From: Deltaproteobacteria bacterium
Lineage (GTDB): Bacteria; Desulfobacterota; BSN033; UBA1163
Direction of reading: 5' to 3'
DNA: 18,591 bases
NCBI GenBank assembly: GCA_016875155.1
Contig: VGSD01000005.1
Span: forward strand, 1 to 18,591
Shown here: piece by piece, positions 11,578 to 18,591 of the stretch
Layout: every line of letters starts with the position of its first letter
Position numbering within the stretch: the first letter of the stretch is position 1
The notes under the pieces: generated by a model
The model's database searches: none
Told to the model about the DNA's origin: nothing
The model's input: only the letters and a program-made list of their open reading frames with translations
Made by a program: the position numbers and the translations under genes

Positions 11578-14346
11578 CTACTTCAGAGCTTCAACACACC
11601 TTCCGCAGGCTTCTGGATGTTTTGAATCTTGACCAACGCTGACATCATAGTTCCAGCATCGCTCACACTTCTTCCCATCCGCTCGAAGAACCTCCACGCG
11701 CATCCCCTTCTCATCCTGATGAAGGATCACAGAGGAAACGATGAAGATCGATTTCAAGTCTTTCTCATAGGGTTGGAGGAATTGATACTCCTTCTGTGGA
11801 AGGTAGAGATGGACCTGCGCATCAAGGGATAGTCCGATCTTCTTCTCTTTCCGGGCTTCTTCCAGGGCTTTTGTGACAACCGCACGGATCTCCCAGAGAT
11901 GTTCCCATCGTTCGTTCAGCCCTTCATCTAAATATTCGCTTTTCATCTCAGGAAATGTGACAAGATGGACGCTTTCCGCATCCCCTGCCCTCCTCGGAAG
12001 ATACTGCCATACTTCTTCCGCCGTAAAGGATAGAATGGGAGCCATCAGTCGGGTCAGTCCATCTAAAATCTCAAAAAGGGCTGTCTGGGCAGACCGGCGC
12101 CCAAGCGAATGACTTGGAAAGGTATAGAGACGATCTTTCAGGATATCAAGATAGGTTGAACTCATCTCAACCGCGCAGAAGTTCTGTACGCTGTGGTAGA
12201 CGACATGAAACTCAAATCGCTCATAGGCTTCCCTAACCCTTTGGATCAATTTGGCCAGACGGTGGAGAGCCCACCGGTCAATCTCATAGAGGTCTTTGAA
12301 AGGAATCCGGTCCTTTTCAGGATTAAAATCGTAGAGGTTTCCCAGAAGGAACCGGTAGGTATTCCTAATTCGAAAGTAAGCATCGGCTAACCGTTTCAGA
12401 ATCTCATCGGAAATTTTAATGTCATCCTTGTAATCCTCTGCTGAAACCCAGAGCCTTAATACATCCGCCCCCAATTTATTGATCACCTCTTCAGGAGCGA
12501 TCACATTTCCAGCGGACTTGGACATTTTCTTGCCTTCTCCGTCCACGACAAATCCATGGGTGAGAACCGATTCATAGGGAGCATAGCCTCTTGTTCCCAC
12601 TGAAGTCAGCAGCGAACTATGAAACCATCCCCGGTGCTGGTCGCTTCCCTCGAGGTAAAGGCTTGCCGGAAACTGAAGCTCAGGCCGGCTTTCAAGAACA
12701 GCGGCATAGGAGACTCCGGAATCAAACCAGACATCCAGGATATCCGTCTCCTTTGTAAACTGGTTCCCTCCGCAGCCAGAACATTTCGTTCCGACCGGCA
12801 GAAGAGCGGTCGCCTCCTCTTCGAACCAAACATCCGCGCTTCTCTGCTCGAAAAGTTTTGCCACATGTTCGATCGACTCCTGGGTAGCCAGTGACTGTTT
12901 GCAGGAAGAGCAGTAAAAGACGGTGATAGGAATTCCCCACGCTCTCTGTCTGGAGACACACCAGTCCGGACGATTCTCGATCATCCCGTAGATCCGGTCC
13001 CTGCCCCAGGGAGGAATCCATGTCACTTCATTGATCGATTTAAGTGCATTCTTCCTCAATCCCGTCTTCTCCATCGAGATAAACCATTGCTCCGTTGCCC
13101 GGAAGATGATGGGATCGTTCGTTCGCCAGCAATGGGGATAAGAATGAACCATCATCTCCTCTTTCAGGAGGGCTCCAACTTCCGTCAGCTTCTTACTGAC
13201 AGCCGCGTTAGCATCGAAAACGAACTGTCCTGCAAAGAAAGGAACATCCTTTGTGAAGCGTCCGTCATCATCTACAGGGCTGTAGATTTCAAGGCCGTAT
13301 TCAACGCCCGTCTCATAGTCCTCCTGTCCATGGCCAGGTGCTGTATGGACACAACCCGTGCCAACATCGAGAGTGACATAGGGAGCCAGGATGAGGAGGG
13401 ATTCCCGGTCATACAGGGGATGTCGTGTTTTGAGTCCTTCCAGACTCTTTCCTGAAAACTTCTCCATCACTTTGTAATTTCCAATTTTAAACTTCTCCAT
13501 GGCTGTCTCGAGAAGACCTTCAGCCAGGATATAAATCTCTTTCCCGATGTCAACCGCTACATAAGTAAAGTCAGGATGTAGCGCAATAGCTAGATTGGCG
13601 GGAATCGTCCAGGGAGTGGTTGTCCAGATGATGACATAAACAGGCTTACCCCCACCCTTACCCTCCCCCTCGAGGGGGGAGGGGAGGGAGGGGGTGGAGA
13701 TCATTTTAAATTTCACATAGATCGAAGGGGAGCGGTGATCTTCATACTTTACCTCTGCTTCAGCAAGGGCTGTCTTACAGGTAGGACACCAGTGGACAGG
13801 TTTCTTCCCTTTATAGACCGAACCACTCAGGAGAAACTTGCCAAACTCCCTGACAATGGTGGCTTGATATCTGAAATTCATGGTCAGATAGGGATTCTCC
13901 CATTCTCCAAAAACACCGAGTCTCTTGAACTCATCCCTCTGGATATTGATATATTTGGTCGCATAATCCCTGCATAGTTTCCGGATATCCACGGTGGAGA
14001 GGTCCGTCTTCTTCTTTCCGAGGCTCTTCTCAACTTCATGCTCAACCGGTAGCCCATGGCAGTCCCAACCTGGCACATAATGGCTATTAAAACCAGCCAT
14101 AAACTTCGACTTGACAATGATATCCTTCAGAATCTTATTCAATGCGGTTCCAATGTGAATATTCCCGTTGGCATAGGGCGGTCCATCGTGGAGGATGTAT
14201 TTGGTCCTCTCCTTTGCCTGTTGGACCAATTTACCGTGAATGCCTTTGGCCTCCCAGCGCCTTAAAAATTCGGGCTCTCTCTTTGCCAGATTCGCCCTCA
14301 TGGGAAATTCAGTCTTCGGAAGATTGAGCGTGTTGCGGTAATCCAT
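11578..14346 (-). CDS. ileS: Isoleucine-tRNA ligase
   Basis: Charges tRNA(Ile) in the cytosol. I choose the ATG at 14344-14346 (922 residues; GAGGG 8 nt upstream; protein begins MDYRNTLNLPKTEFPMRANL). A TTG at 14385 would add 13 unlikely residues. Class I catalytic motifs: PYANGNIHIG (57-66) and KMSKS (607-611). The CP1 editing domain starts near 200, with WTTTPWT (241-247) and GHGQEDY (338-344) including the editing aspartate. The C-terminal zinc site is C894-x2-C897 and C914-x2-C917 (CERCWNY, CGRC). Oddity: residues 217-234 (STPSLPSPLEGEGKGGGK) are encoded by a GC-rich palindrome that looks like an inserted intergenic repeat, in frame just before the editing domain core. First gene of the long block; no T-box leader seen. 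Confidence 0.96.
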   Translation of the reverse strand: MDYRNTLNLPKTEFPMRANLAKREPEFLRRWEAKGIHGKLVQQAKERTKYILHDGPPYANGNIHIGTALNKILKDIIVKSKFMAGFNSHYVPGWDCHGLPVEHEVEKSLGKKKTDLSTVDIRKLCRDYATKYINIQRDEFKRLGVFGEWENPYLTMNFRYQATIVREFGKFLLSGSVYKGKKPVHWCPTCKTALAEAEVKYEDHRSPSIYVKFKMISTPSLPSPLEGEGKGGGKPVYVIIWTTTPWTIPANLAIALHPDFTYVAVDIGKEIYILAEGLLETAMEKFKIGNYKVMEKFSGKSLEGLKTRHPLYDRESLLILAPYVTLDVGTGCVHTAPGHGQEDYETGVEYGLEIYSPVDDDGRFTKDVPFFAGQFVFDANAAVSKKLTEVGALLKEEMMVHSYPHCWRTNDPIIFRATEQWFISMEKTGLRKNALKSINEVTWIPPWGRDRIYGMIENRPDWCVSRQRAWGIPITVFYCSSCKQSLATQESIEHVAKLFEQRSADVWFEEEATALLPVGTKCSGCGGNQFTKETDILDVWFDSGVSYAAVLESRPELQFPASLYLEGSDQHRGWFHSSLLTSVGTRGYAPYESVLTHGFVVDGEGKKMSKSAGNVIAPEEVINKLGADVLRLWVSAEDYKDDIKISDEILKRLADAYFRIRNTYRFLLGNLYDFNPEKDRIPFKDLYEIDRWALHRLAKLIQRVREAYERFEFHVVYHSVQNFCAVEMSSTYLDILKDRLYTFPSHSLGRRSAQTALFEILDGLTRLMAPILSFTAEEVWQYLPRRAGDAESVHLVTFPEMKSEYLDEGLNERWEHLWEIRAVVTKALEEARKEKKIGLSLDAQVHLYLPQKEYQFLQPYEKDLKSIFIVSSVILHQDEKGMRVEVLRADGKKCERCWNYDVSVGQDSKHPEACGRCVEALK
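13645..13698 (-). repeat. GC-rich palindromic repeat in frame inside ileS
   Basis: Centre CCCCCTCGAGGGGG (13665-13678) is a perfect palindrome, extended imperfectly by CCCT and AGGG and flanked by C-rich (13649-13657) and G-rich (13686-13697) text. Composition differs sharply from the rest of ileS and matches the kind of hairpin at 8623-8671 between genes. It contributes 18 codons without a stop or frameshift. Confidence 0.8.
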
Positions 14347-14611
14347 TTCCATTACCCTCTTTTCGGAACTCAAAATTGTTTGCAAAATCCTTTATTTAAG
14401 ATTATTTAATTAACACAAAAAAATAGGCTAAGCAAGGAAATAGAGAGGTCTGAAAACTACCTTTTGACCTCTGATGACACAGATTTCAAAAATGATTCCA
14501 AAGATTTTTCTTTATTTATCAATGTATTCCTAATCTGTGTAATCGTACCTTAATCGATGTAATCAGAGATTTCTGAACTCTTTCAGAAATTTCAAATAGA
14601 GGGCTCGAAGA
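14347..14611. other. Divergent ileS/mazG-like upstream region
   Basis: 265 nt between two divergent start codons. It is AT-rich and must hold promoters for both directions, but I cannot assign confident hexamers. It contains AATCGATGTAATC (14552-14564), which recurs inverted at 7722-7734 before htpX. It also holds a 9-bp hairpin ATTTCTGAA-CTCT-TTCAGAAAT (14569-14590) a few nt before the mazG-like ribosome binding site. Confidence 0.5.
14569..14590. repeat. 9-bp perfect hairpin before mazG-like gene
   Basis: ATTTCTGAA (14569-14577), loop CTCT, TTCAGAAAT (14582-14590). It ends 7 nt before GAGGG, the ribosome binding site of the downstream gene, so it would sit in the mRNA leader. It may be a mRNA-stabilising or regulatory hairpin, or one end of a dispersed repeat. 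Confidence 0.5.
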
Positions 14612-15091
14612 ATGATAAAAAAGTCGACTCGTAAAACAGCAGTGAATCGAATCAAACCGGTCAACCAGTTCCATCAGCGAAAAACCCGGTCTCTGCTTGA
14701 TGGAATACCCGAAGATATTCCCTCACTCTTAAGGGCTAATTTGATTACACAAAGAGTCTCAAAAGCGGGGTTCGATTGGCCAAATCGGACTGGGGTTTTA
14801 ACCAAAATGGATGAGGAAATAAAAGAACTCCGGGAGGCCCTCTTTTCCGAAGACCGGAGAAAAATCAGAGAAGAAATCGGTGATCTCCTCTTTGTACTGG
14901 TCAACCTGGCCAGGTTCCTCAAAGTAGATCCTGAAGACGCATTGAGAAGAACCATCGAAAAATTTATCTCCCGGTTCGGTTATATCGAAACATCCCTTAT
15001 GAAGAGGGGAAAGACCATCTACCAATCGAACCTGATGGAGATGGACCATCTATGGGAGGAGGCAAAACGAAAAAAAAGAAAAAAGTTTTAA
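14612..15091 (+). CDS. Single-domain MazG-type NTP pyrophosphohydrolase
   Basis: A 159-residue protein matching the C-terminal half of MazG. Residues 1-24 are a basic extension. Residues 26-58 (RSLLDGIPEDIP, then RVSKAGFDWPN) match the linker and first helix of the second MazG domain. Catalytic acids: E68-E69-x-x-E72 and E88-x-x-D91 in EEIGDLLFVLVNLARFL. The motif MEMDHLWEEAK (142-152) closes the domain, followed by a lysine-rich tail. The family hydrolyses NTPs or dNTPs to NMP and pyrophosphate, cleaning nucleotide pools or lowering ppGpp effects. Classical MazG has two domains (about 260 residues); the first is absent and no trace of it is seen upstream. ATG at 14612 with AGAGGG 8 nt upstream. 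It diverges from ileS and converges on rarA. Confidence 0.87.
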   Translation: MIKKSTRKTAVNRIKPVNQFHQRKTRSLLDGIPEDIPSLLRANLITQRVSKAGFDWPNRTGVLTKMDEEIKELREALFSEDRRKIREEIGDLLFVLVNLARFLKVDPEDALRRTIEKFISRFGYIETSLMKRGKTIYQSNLMEMDHLWEEAKRKKRKKF

Positions 15092-15151
15092 ATTGAACCA
15101 AATGTTTTCCGTTAAGTATTTGTCTAAAAGCTAATGGTTTTCAAAAAGGGC

Positions 15152-15303
15152 GTCATTCCGGTCCCGATCTTCATCGGGAGAATCCAGGGTTCCCGATGAA
15201 AATCGGGAACCAGTATTTGAAATAGTTCCCAACCGGAGTTTACCCTGTACTTGATTCGGGGTCAGGACGACGTCTGGATGCCCCGATTTAATCGGGGCAT
15301 GAC
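15152..15303. repeat. MITE-like 152-bp element with three hairpins
   Basis: It lies between the convergent ends of the mazG-like gene and rarA. Its ends are GTCAT (15152-15156) and ATGAC (15299-15303). Inside are three perfect hairpins: TCCCGAT/ATCGGGA (15162-15179), GGTTCCCGAT-GAAA-ATCGGGAACC (15188-15211) and ATGCCCCGATT/AATCGGGGCAT (15278-15300). No reading frame for a transposase is present. It may act as a two-way terminator here, although T-runs are weak. Confidence 0.7.
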
Positions 15304-15331
15304 ATAAAAAACATTTATAAATAGAACCTCT

Positions 15332-16684
15332 TTATTCAGTTGTTTTCTTTCTTTTCTTTTCCTTCCAGTATTCTAGTCTCCTTTTAACCTCTTTCTCGAA
15401 TCCCTGGTCTGAAGGCCTATAATAGGTCTTTCCTTTCAGGTTTTCAGGCAGGTATTCCTCATCAACAAAGTGATCTTCGTAATCATGGGGATACTTATAC
15501 TCTTTTCCATAACCCAGGTCTTTCATCAGAGAGGTGGGCGCATTTCGTATGTGAAGGGGAACTGGCATATTTTCCAGTTCCCGAACATCCCTTTCAACCC
15601 CCAGCATGGCAAGGTAAAGAGCGTTCGACTTGGGAGCCGTGGCAAGATAGACAGCGGCCTGGGCAAGAGCTAATGTTCCCTCAGGAAGACCGACGAAGTG
15701 GAAGGCCTGCATGGCTGAAACGGCGATCGGAAGGGCTTGTGGATCAGCATTCCCTACATCTTCTGAAGCAAACCGGATCATCCGTCTCGCAATATAGAGG
15801 GGATCTTCTCCAGCCTCGATCATCCGTCCAAGCCAGTAGAGTGATGCATCCGGATCGCTCCCTCTCAAACTCTTATGAAAAGCTGAGATCAGGTTATAAT
15901 GTTCCTCCCCGGACTTATCATAGAGAAACGTCTTTCTCTGAAGGACTTCCTCAAGATTTTTCATTGTGATTTTGCGAATCCCGGTTTGATCAGGCGAAGT
16001 GGTAAACACGATCATCTCAAGGGTGTTCAGAGCGATTCGTGCATCACCATTGACCATCCGTGAGATCCTCTTAAACACTTCTTCTTCCACATCGGTTTGG
16101 TACTGGCCTAATCCCCTCTCCTGATCGCTCAACGCCCTACCCAGAATGACCTCGACCTCCTCTTCGGTCAGGGCTCGCAAGGTAAAGACTTTTGCCCTTG
16201 AAAGCAGCGGAGAGATCACCTCAAAAGATGGATTCTCTGTGGTCGCACCGATGAGGATGATCGTTCCTTTCTCGACATGGGGAAGAAAAGCATCCTGCTG
16301 GGCTTTGTTGAAACGATGGATCTCATCAACAAAGAGAATCGTTCTTCTCTTCTGGTACTTCCAAGTCTCAGTCGCTTCATGGACCACTTCTTTGATCTCC
16401 TTTACACCGGAGAGCACAGCGCTGAAGGCAATGAATTGTGCGCGGGTGACAGACGCAATGAGCATGGCAAGAGTCGTCTTCCCCGACCCAGGAGGACCCC
16501 ACAGGATCATGGAAGGGATATGATCTGTTTCAATGGCCTGGCGCAGGATCTTCCCAGAACCAAGGAGGTGATCCTGACCTACAAATTCTCCTAATGTCTT
16601 CGGCCTCAACCGATCGGCCAGGGGGGCTTCCCCCCTGAACGATTCCTCCCCTTTCCCCTCAAAAAGATCAACCTGTTTTTTCAT
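15332..16684 (-). CDS. rarA: Replication-associated recombination protein RarA (MgsA), AAA+ ATPase
   Basis: A 450-residue AAA+ protein acting at stalled replication forks and at the fork with SSB. Domains: residues 20-185 AAA+ core with Walker A GPPGSGKT (63-70), Walker B ILFVDEIH (116-123) and sensor region [11 protein letters not shown]; then the lid; then the C-terminal tetramerisation (MgsA) domain from about 250 ([51 protein letters not shown]). The N-terminus [10 protein letters not shown] contains Q4-V-D-L-F8, matching the sliding-clamp binding pentapeptide. ATG at 16682-16684; the ribosome binding site is weak (AGGCTGAAT). It lies 90 nt after the inositol monophosphatase family gene, with an 8-bp tandem repeat in the gap. 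Heat and damage regulation cannot be judged. Confidence 0.95.
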   Translation of the reverse strand: MKKQVDLFEGKGEESFRGEAPLADRLRPKTLGEFVGQDHLLGSGKILRQAIETDHIPSMILWGPPGSGKTTLAMLIASVTRAQFIAFSAVLSGVKEIKEVVHEATETWKYQKRRTILFVDEIHRFNKAQQDAFLPHVEKGTIILIGATTENPSFEVISPLLSRAKVFTLRALTEEEVEVILGRALSDQERGLGQYQTDVEEEVFKRISRMVNGDARIALNTLEMIVFTTSPDQTGIRKITMKNLEEVLQRKTFLYDKSGEEHYNLISAFHKSLRGSDPDASLYWLGRMIEAGEDPLYIARRMIRFASEDVGNADPQALPIAVSAMQAFHFVGLPEGTLALAQAAVYLATAPKSNALYLAMLGVERDVRELENMPVPLHIRNAPTSLMKDLGYGKEYKYPHDYEDHFVDEEYLPENLKGKTYYRPSDQGFEKEVKRRLEYWKEKKRKKTTE

Positions 16685-16722
16685 ATTCAGCCTATTATAA
16701 AATACTACCTATAGGTTTTATT

Positions 16723-16794
16723 CTCCTGATCTCCTGATCTCCTGATCTCCTGATCTCCCTATCTCCCCATCCCCCTATCTCCTCATCTCCCTCT
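16723..16794. repeat. 8-bp tandem repeat, nine units
   Basis: Four perfect CTCCTGAT units (16723-16754) are followed by five degenerate ones (ctccctat, ctccccat, ccccctat, ctcctcat, ctccctct). On the minus strand each perfect unit reads ATCAGGAG, so the array is a run of Shine-Dalgarno-like AGGAG motifs between the phosphatase gene and rarA. The degenerate end overlaps the last codons and stop of the phosphatase gene. Confidence 0.9.
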
Positions 16795-17575
16795 CAGTCT
16801 CCTGAATCACTTGAAGCATCTGTTCATGAATCAATCCATTGGAGGCCAGCGTTTCCTCAGCATAGATGCTGAAGGAGCCTCCTTTAAAGTCCGTTACCCT
16901 TCCTCCTGCTTCCGTGACCAGCAGAGTCCCGGCTGCCATATCCCATGGATGGAGTTTAAATTCCCAGAACCCATCAAACCGGCCGGCTGCCACATAAGCG
17001 AGATCCACTGCTGCCGAACCCGGCCTTCGAATGGCAAAACTCCGCTTAATGAACTGATGGAAATACCGGAGATAGAAATCCGAATGCTCATGAACGTCAT
17101 AAGGGAACCCCGTGGAGAGAAAACAACGGTCCAGGACAGGCTCGCGGGAAACAGATATCCGTTTCCCATTGAGATAGGCGCCCTTCCCTTTTTCTGCATG
17201 AAAAAGCTCATCAAGGGGAGGAATATAGATGACTCCAATCCTGAGTTCACTTTCCACTTCAAGAGCGATGGAAACAGCAAAACAGGGAAACCCGCGAAGA
17301 TAGTTGGTTGTTCCATCGATCGGATCAATGATCCATCGGTACACAGAATCCTTCTTCTTAAAAACACTCTCTTCTGTCAGCATCTCATGGTCAGGAAAGG
17401 CTTGCAGGAGAATCTTCTGAATTGTTTTATCGCAGAGGTGATCTACTTCGGTTACCGGATTAAACTCTCCCTTATATTCCACGGAGTGGGTCCGGCCAAA
17501 ATGAAGCATCTGAATACGACCTGCCTCCTTCGCTGCCGAGATTGCTACTTTCAGATAATGGTTATTCTCTTCCAT
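16775..17575 (-). CDS. Inositol monophosphatase family protein (SuhB-like)
   Basis: A 266-residue Mg-dependent, Li-sensitive-type sugar phosphatase fold. Metal and catalytic residues: E68/E69 in LTEES, D84, I86 and D87 in DPIDGTTNYLRG (84-95), and D212 in WDMAAGTLLVTEAGG (211-225). N-terminal GEFNPVTEVD (36-45) supplies another family motif. Substrates could be myo-inositol 1-phosphate, fructose 1,6-bisphosphate or related esters; in E. coli the relative SuhB also joins rRNA antitermination complexes. The sequence does not separate these roles. ATG at 17573-17575 with GAGAGAGG a few nt upstream. The C-terminal codons and TAG stop lie in the degenerate end of an 8-bp tandem repeat, so the last residues (EREMRR) may be repeat-derived. 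Confidence 0.92.
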   Translation of the reverse strand: MEENNHYLKVAISAAKEAGRIQMLHFGRTHSVEYKGEFNPVTEVDHLCDKTIQKILLQAFPDHEMLTEESVFKKKDSVYRWIIDPIDGTTNYLRGFPCFAVSIALEVESELRIGVIYIPPLDELFHAEKGKGAYLNGKRISVSREPVLDRCFLSTGFPYDVHEHSDFYLRYFHQFIKRSFAIRRPGSAAVDLAYVAAGRFDGFWEFKLHPWDMAAGTLLVTEAGGRVTDFKGGSFSIYAEETLASNGLIHEQMLQVIQETEREMRR

Positions 17576-17692
17576 ATTCCTCTCTCTTGATTAACTTTAA
17601 AAGATAAAAGGCTTCGAAGTGTTTATGTGATGTTTACATAATCTATCAAATTTAAAAAACTTTTTCCATTTCAAATTAATTTTTTTTCACAT

Positions 17693-17702
17693 TTTACGTA
17701 AA
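17693..17702. promoter_or_regulatory. Operator-like palindrome TTTACGTAAA
   Basis: A perfect 10-bp palindrome centred about 23 nt upstream of the TTGACA hexamer, where activators or repressors commonly bind. A second symmetric site, TTATGT-n7-ACATAA, lies at 17623-17641 nearer the phosphatase gene. The regulator is unknown. Confidence 0.4.
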
Positions 17703-17717
17703 CTGGCAATTTTTTTC

Positions 17718-17746
17718 TTGACAAAAAAATAATCTTCTGATAATAA
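17718..17746 (+). promoter_or_regulatory. Sigma-70-like promoter for livG-like gene
   Basis: A perfect -35 TTGACA (17718-17723) is followed at 15 nt by GATAAT (17739-17744) or at 17 nt by TAATAA (17741-17746). Neither combination is ideal, but the -35 is consensus and no other candidate is visible. It predicts a leader of about 275 nt before the ATG at 18030. Confidence 0.55.
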
Positions 17747-18029
17747 GGTGTGGCGTTTTTTGGGTGGACTGTTTCAATTCAATTTTTTCATTCCTCGTTT
17801 TTTAACAAAAAACATTTAACAGAGACGGAAGTAAGCGTCTCAAGTGTGGGGCAAGGCCAAACTAAGATGAAGGGAAAAACCCTGTTCCTTTCCTTTGGCA
17901 ATTCAAGTCTTCTCCGTTGCTCTACATCCATTTCTTGTTCCATCCGATCCTCTTCCATAAAAACAACTAACCCTCTACTCCATTTTCTATTTCAATTATC
18001 ACTCATCTCTTTTGAGAAAGGAGCTTTTA

Positions 18030-18591
18030 ATGGCTGTCACCAATGAGGTCCAATTAAAGGTCGAAAACATCCATATGGCCTTCGGAGGCGTTCAGGCCTT
18101 GATGGGGGTAAGTTTTGAAGTAAAGAAAGGCGAGATCTTTTCCATTATTGGCCCCAATGGCGCCGGCAAAACCGTTCTCCTCAATTGCATCAATGGCCTC
18201 TATACGCCTCAAAAAGGGAAAATCGAATTCGATGGGAAAGACATCAGCAGTTTAAGACCCTATCAAAGAGCAGAACGGGGGATATCAAGGACTTTTCAAA
18301 AGCTTGAGCTCTTTAAAGGAGCGACCGTGCTCGACAACATCCGGCTCGGACGTCATATCCATCTTAAATCGGGATTGCTCGGCAGCGCTCTCTATTTCGG
18401 GAAAACAGCTCGGGAGGAGATCGAGCACAGGGACTTTATTGAAAGGGAGATCATTGACCTTCTCGAAATAGAACATATGCGGCATAAGGTTGTCGGAATG
18501 CTTCCTTATGGACTCCAGAAACGGGTCGAACTGGCAAGGGCGCTGGCCCTCAATCCTAAAATCATCCTTCTGGACGAACCTCTGGCAGGTC
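18030..18591 (+). CDS. Branched-chain amino acid ABC transporter ATP-binding protein, LivG type (partial)
   Basis: The first 187 residues of an ABC ATPase; the remainder lies right of the window. ATG at 18030-18032 preceded by AAAGGAG at 6-7 nt. Motifs: Walker A GPNGAGKT (41-48), Q-loop with Q90 in GISRTFQKLELF, signature LPYGLQKRVELARAL (158-172) in the LPYG form typical of LivG/LivF rather than LSGGQ, and Walker B IILLDEP (178-184). The N-terminal VENIHMAFGGVQALMGVSFEV and the long segment between the Q-loop and signature fit LivG. It powers uptake of branched-chain amino acids or related carboxylates with LivH/LivM permeases and LivF, probably encoded further right. The substrate cannot be read from the ATPase. 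Confidence 0.9.
   Translation, partial: MAVTNEVQLKVENIHMAFGGVQALMGVSFEVKKGEIFSIIGPNGAGKTVLLNCINGLYTPQKGKIEFDGKDISSLRPYQRAERGISRTFQKLELFKGATVLDNIRLGRHIHLKSGLLGSALYFGKTAREEIEHRDFIEREIIDLLEIEHMRHKVVGMLPYGLQKRVELARALALNPKIILLDEPLAG

Larger units (their letters stand above)
17576..18029. other. 454-nt regulatory interval between phosphatase and livG-like genes
   Basis: The interval is AT-rich and has no credible gene. It contains TTATGT-n7-ACATAA (17623-17641), the palindrome TTTACGTAAA (17693-17702), a TTGACA promoter (17718) and a predicted 270-nt leader. The leader holds a GAGACG/CGTCTC hairpin (17823-17842) and an AGGG-A5-CCCT hairpin (17872-17884). I could not match the leader to a known riboswitch class. 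A 98-codon frame within it (17750-18046) has no good start signal. Confidence 0.55.

Noticed and set aside
14347..14611. T-box leader upstream of ileS
   Set aside because: No TGGNACCGCG-type T-box sequence or specifier arrangement found on the minus strand.
16723..16754. CRISPR-like array
   Set aside because: Units are 8 bp with no spacers; it is a simple tandem repeat.
16811..17590. 259-codon plus-strand frame opposite the inositol monophosphatase gene
   Set aside because: Long but antisense; no motif or ribosome binding site, and the minus frame holds all metal-site motifs.
17704..17721. Sigma-54 promoter (TGGCA near 17704)
   Set aside because: TGGCA is present but the -12 TTGC element is missing at the correct distance; the TTGACA promoter fits better.
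17823..17900. Cyclic-di-GMP (GEMM) riboswitch in the livG leader
   Set aside because: GGGCAAGGCC-like text caught the eye, but the conserved GEMM joining elements and tetraloop-receptor pieces are not recognisable.
17750..18046. 98-codon plus-strand frame as a leader gene before livG
   Set aside because: GTG start without adequate ribosome binding site, serine/leucine-rich random-looking product, and it runs into the livG start out of frame.

Overview
The window looks like an ordinary chromosomal stretch of a Gram-negative bacterium, most likely a Desulfobacterota (former Deltaproteobacteria) lineage. This is inferred from gene order (ileS-lspA-lgt-def-fmt-DUF116-htpX-rsmB), a LivG-type ABC ATPase, moderate GC content and abundant small intergenic palindromes. 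I cannot name a genus. All genes read as intact except the two cut by the window edges. I see no rRNA, tRNA, CRISPR array, transposase, phage gene or recognisable defence system.

Layout. Bases 1-1803 (minus strand) hold a partial ARPP-1 family protein, an 83-residue zinc-ribbon protein and a WYL-domain regulator. Bases 1804-2203 are a structured gene-free stretch with an extended -10 promoter, several hairpins and a perfect 17-bp palindrome. Bases 2204-14346 are one long co-directional minus-strand block. In transcription order it runs ileS, lspA, lgt, def, fmt, a DUF116 membrane protein, htpX, rsmB, an M24 peptidase, rpe and a secreted DsbA-like protein. Its theme is translation (Ile-tRNA charging, fMet-tRNA formation, deformylation, 16S rRNA methylation) plus envelope work (lipoprotein lipidation and signal-peptide cleavage, membrane proteolysis, periplasmic thiol chemistry). 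Several junctions are translationally coupled (lgt/def 2 nt apart, def/fmt and htpX/rsmB overlapping as TTGA). htpX also has its own near-consensus sigma-70 promoter.

A single-domain MazG-type pyrophosphohydrolase (plus strand, 14612-15091) is divergent from ileS and convergent with rarA. rarA and an inositol-monophosphatase family gene follow on the minus strand, separated by an 8-bp tandem repeat. From 17576 a 454-nt gene-free region carries a TTGACA promoter and operator-like palindromes. It leads into a LivG-type branched-chain amino acid ABC transporter ATPase that runs off the right edge.

The most notable signal is not a new gene system but a dense set of short palindromic repeats. A 23-bp element occurs three times identically, plus a fourth variant with a different centre. 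GC-rich hairpins lie between fmt and the DUF116 gene. An AT-rich repeat supplies the LspA C-terminus and possibly the Lgt start codon. A GC-rich palindrome sits in frame inside the essential gene ileS and adds about 18 residues. I found no convincing evidence of an undescribed multi-gene system; the structured region at 1897-2017 and the livG leader are the best candidates for unannotated regulatory RNA.
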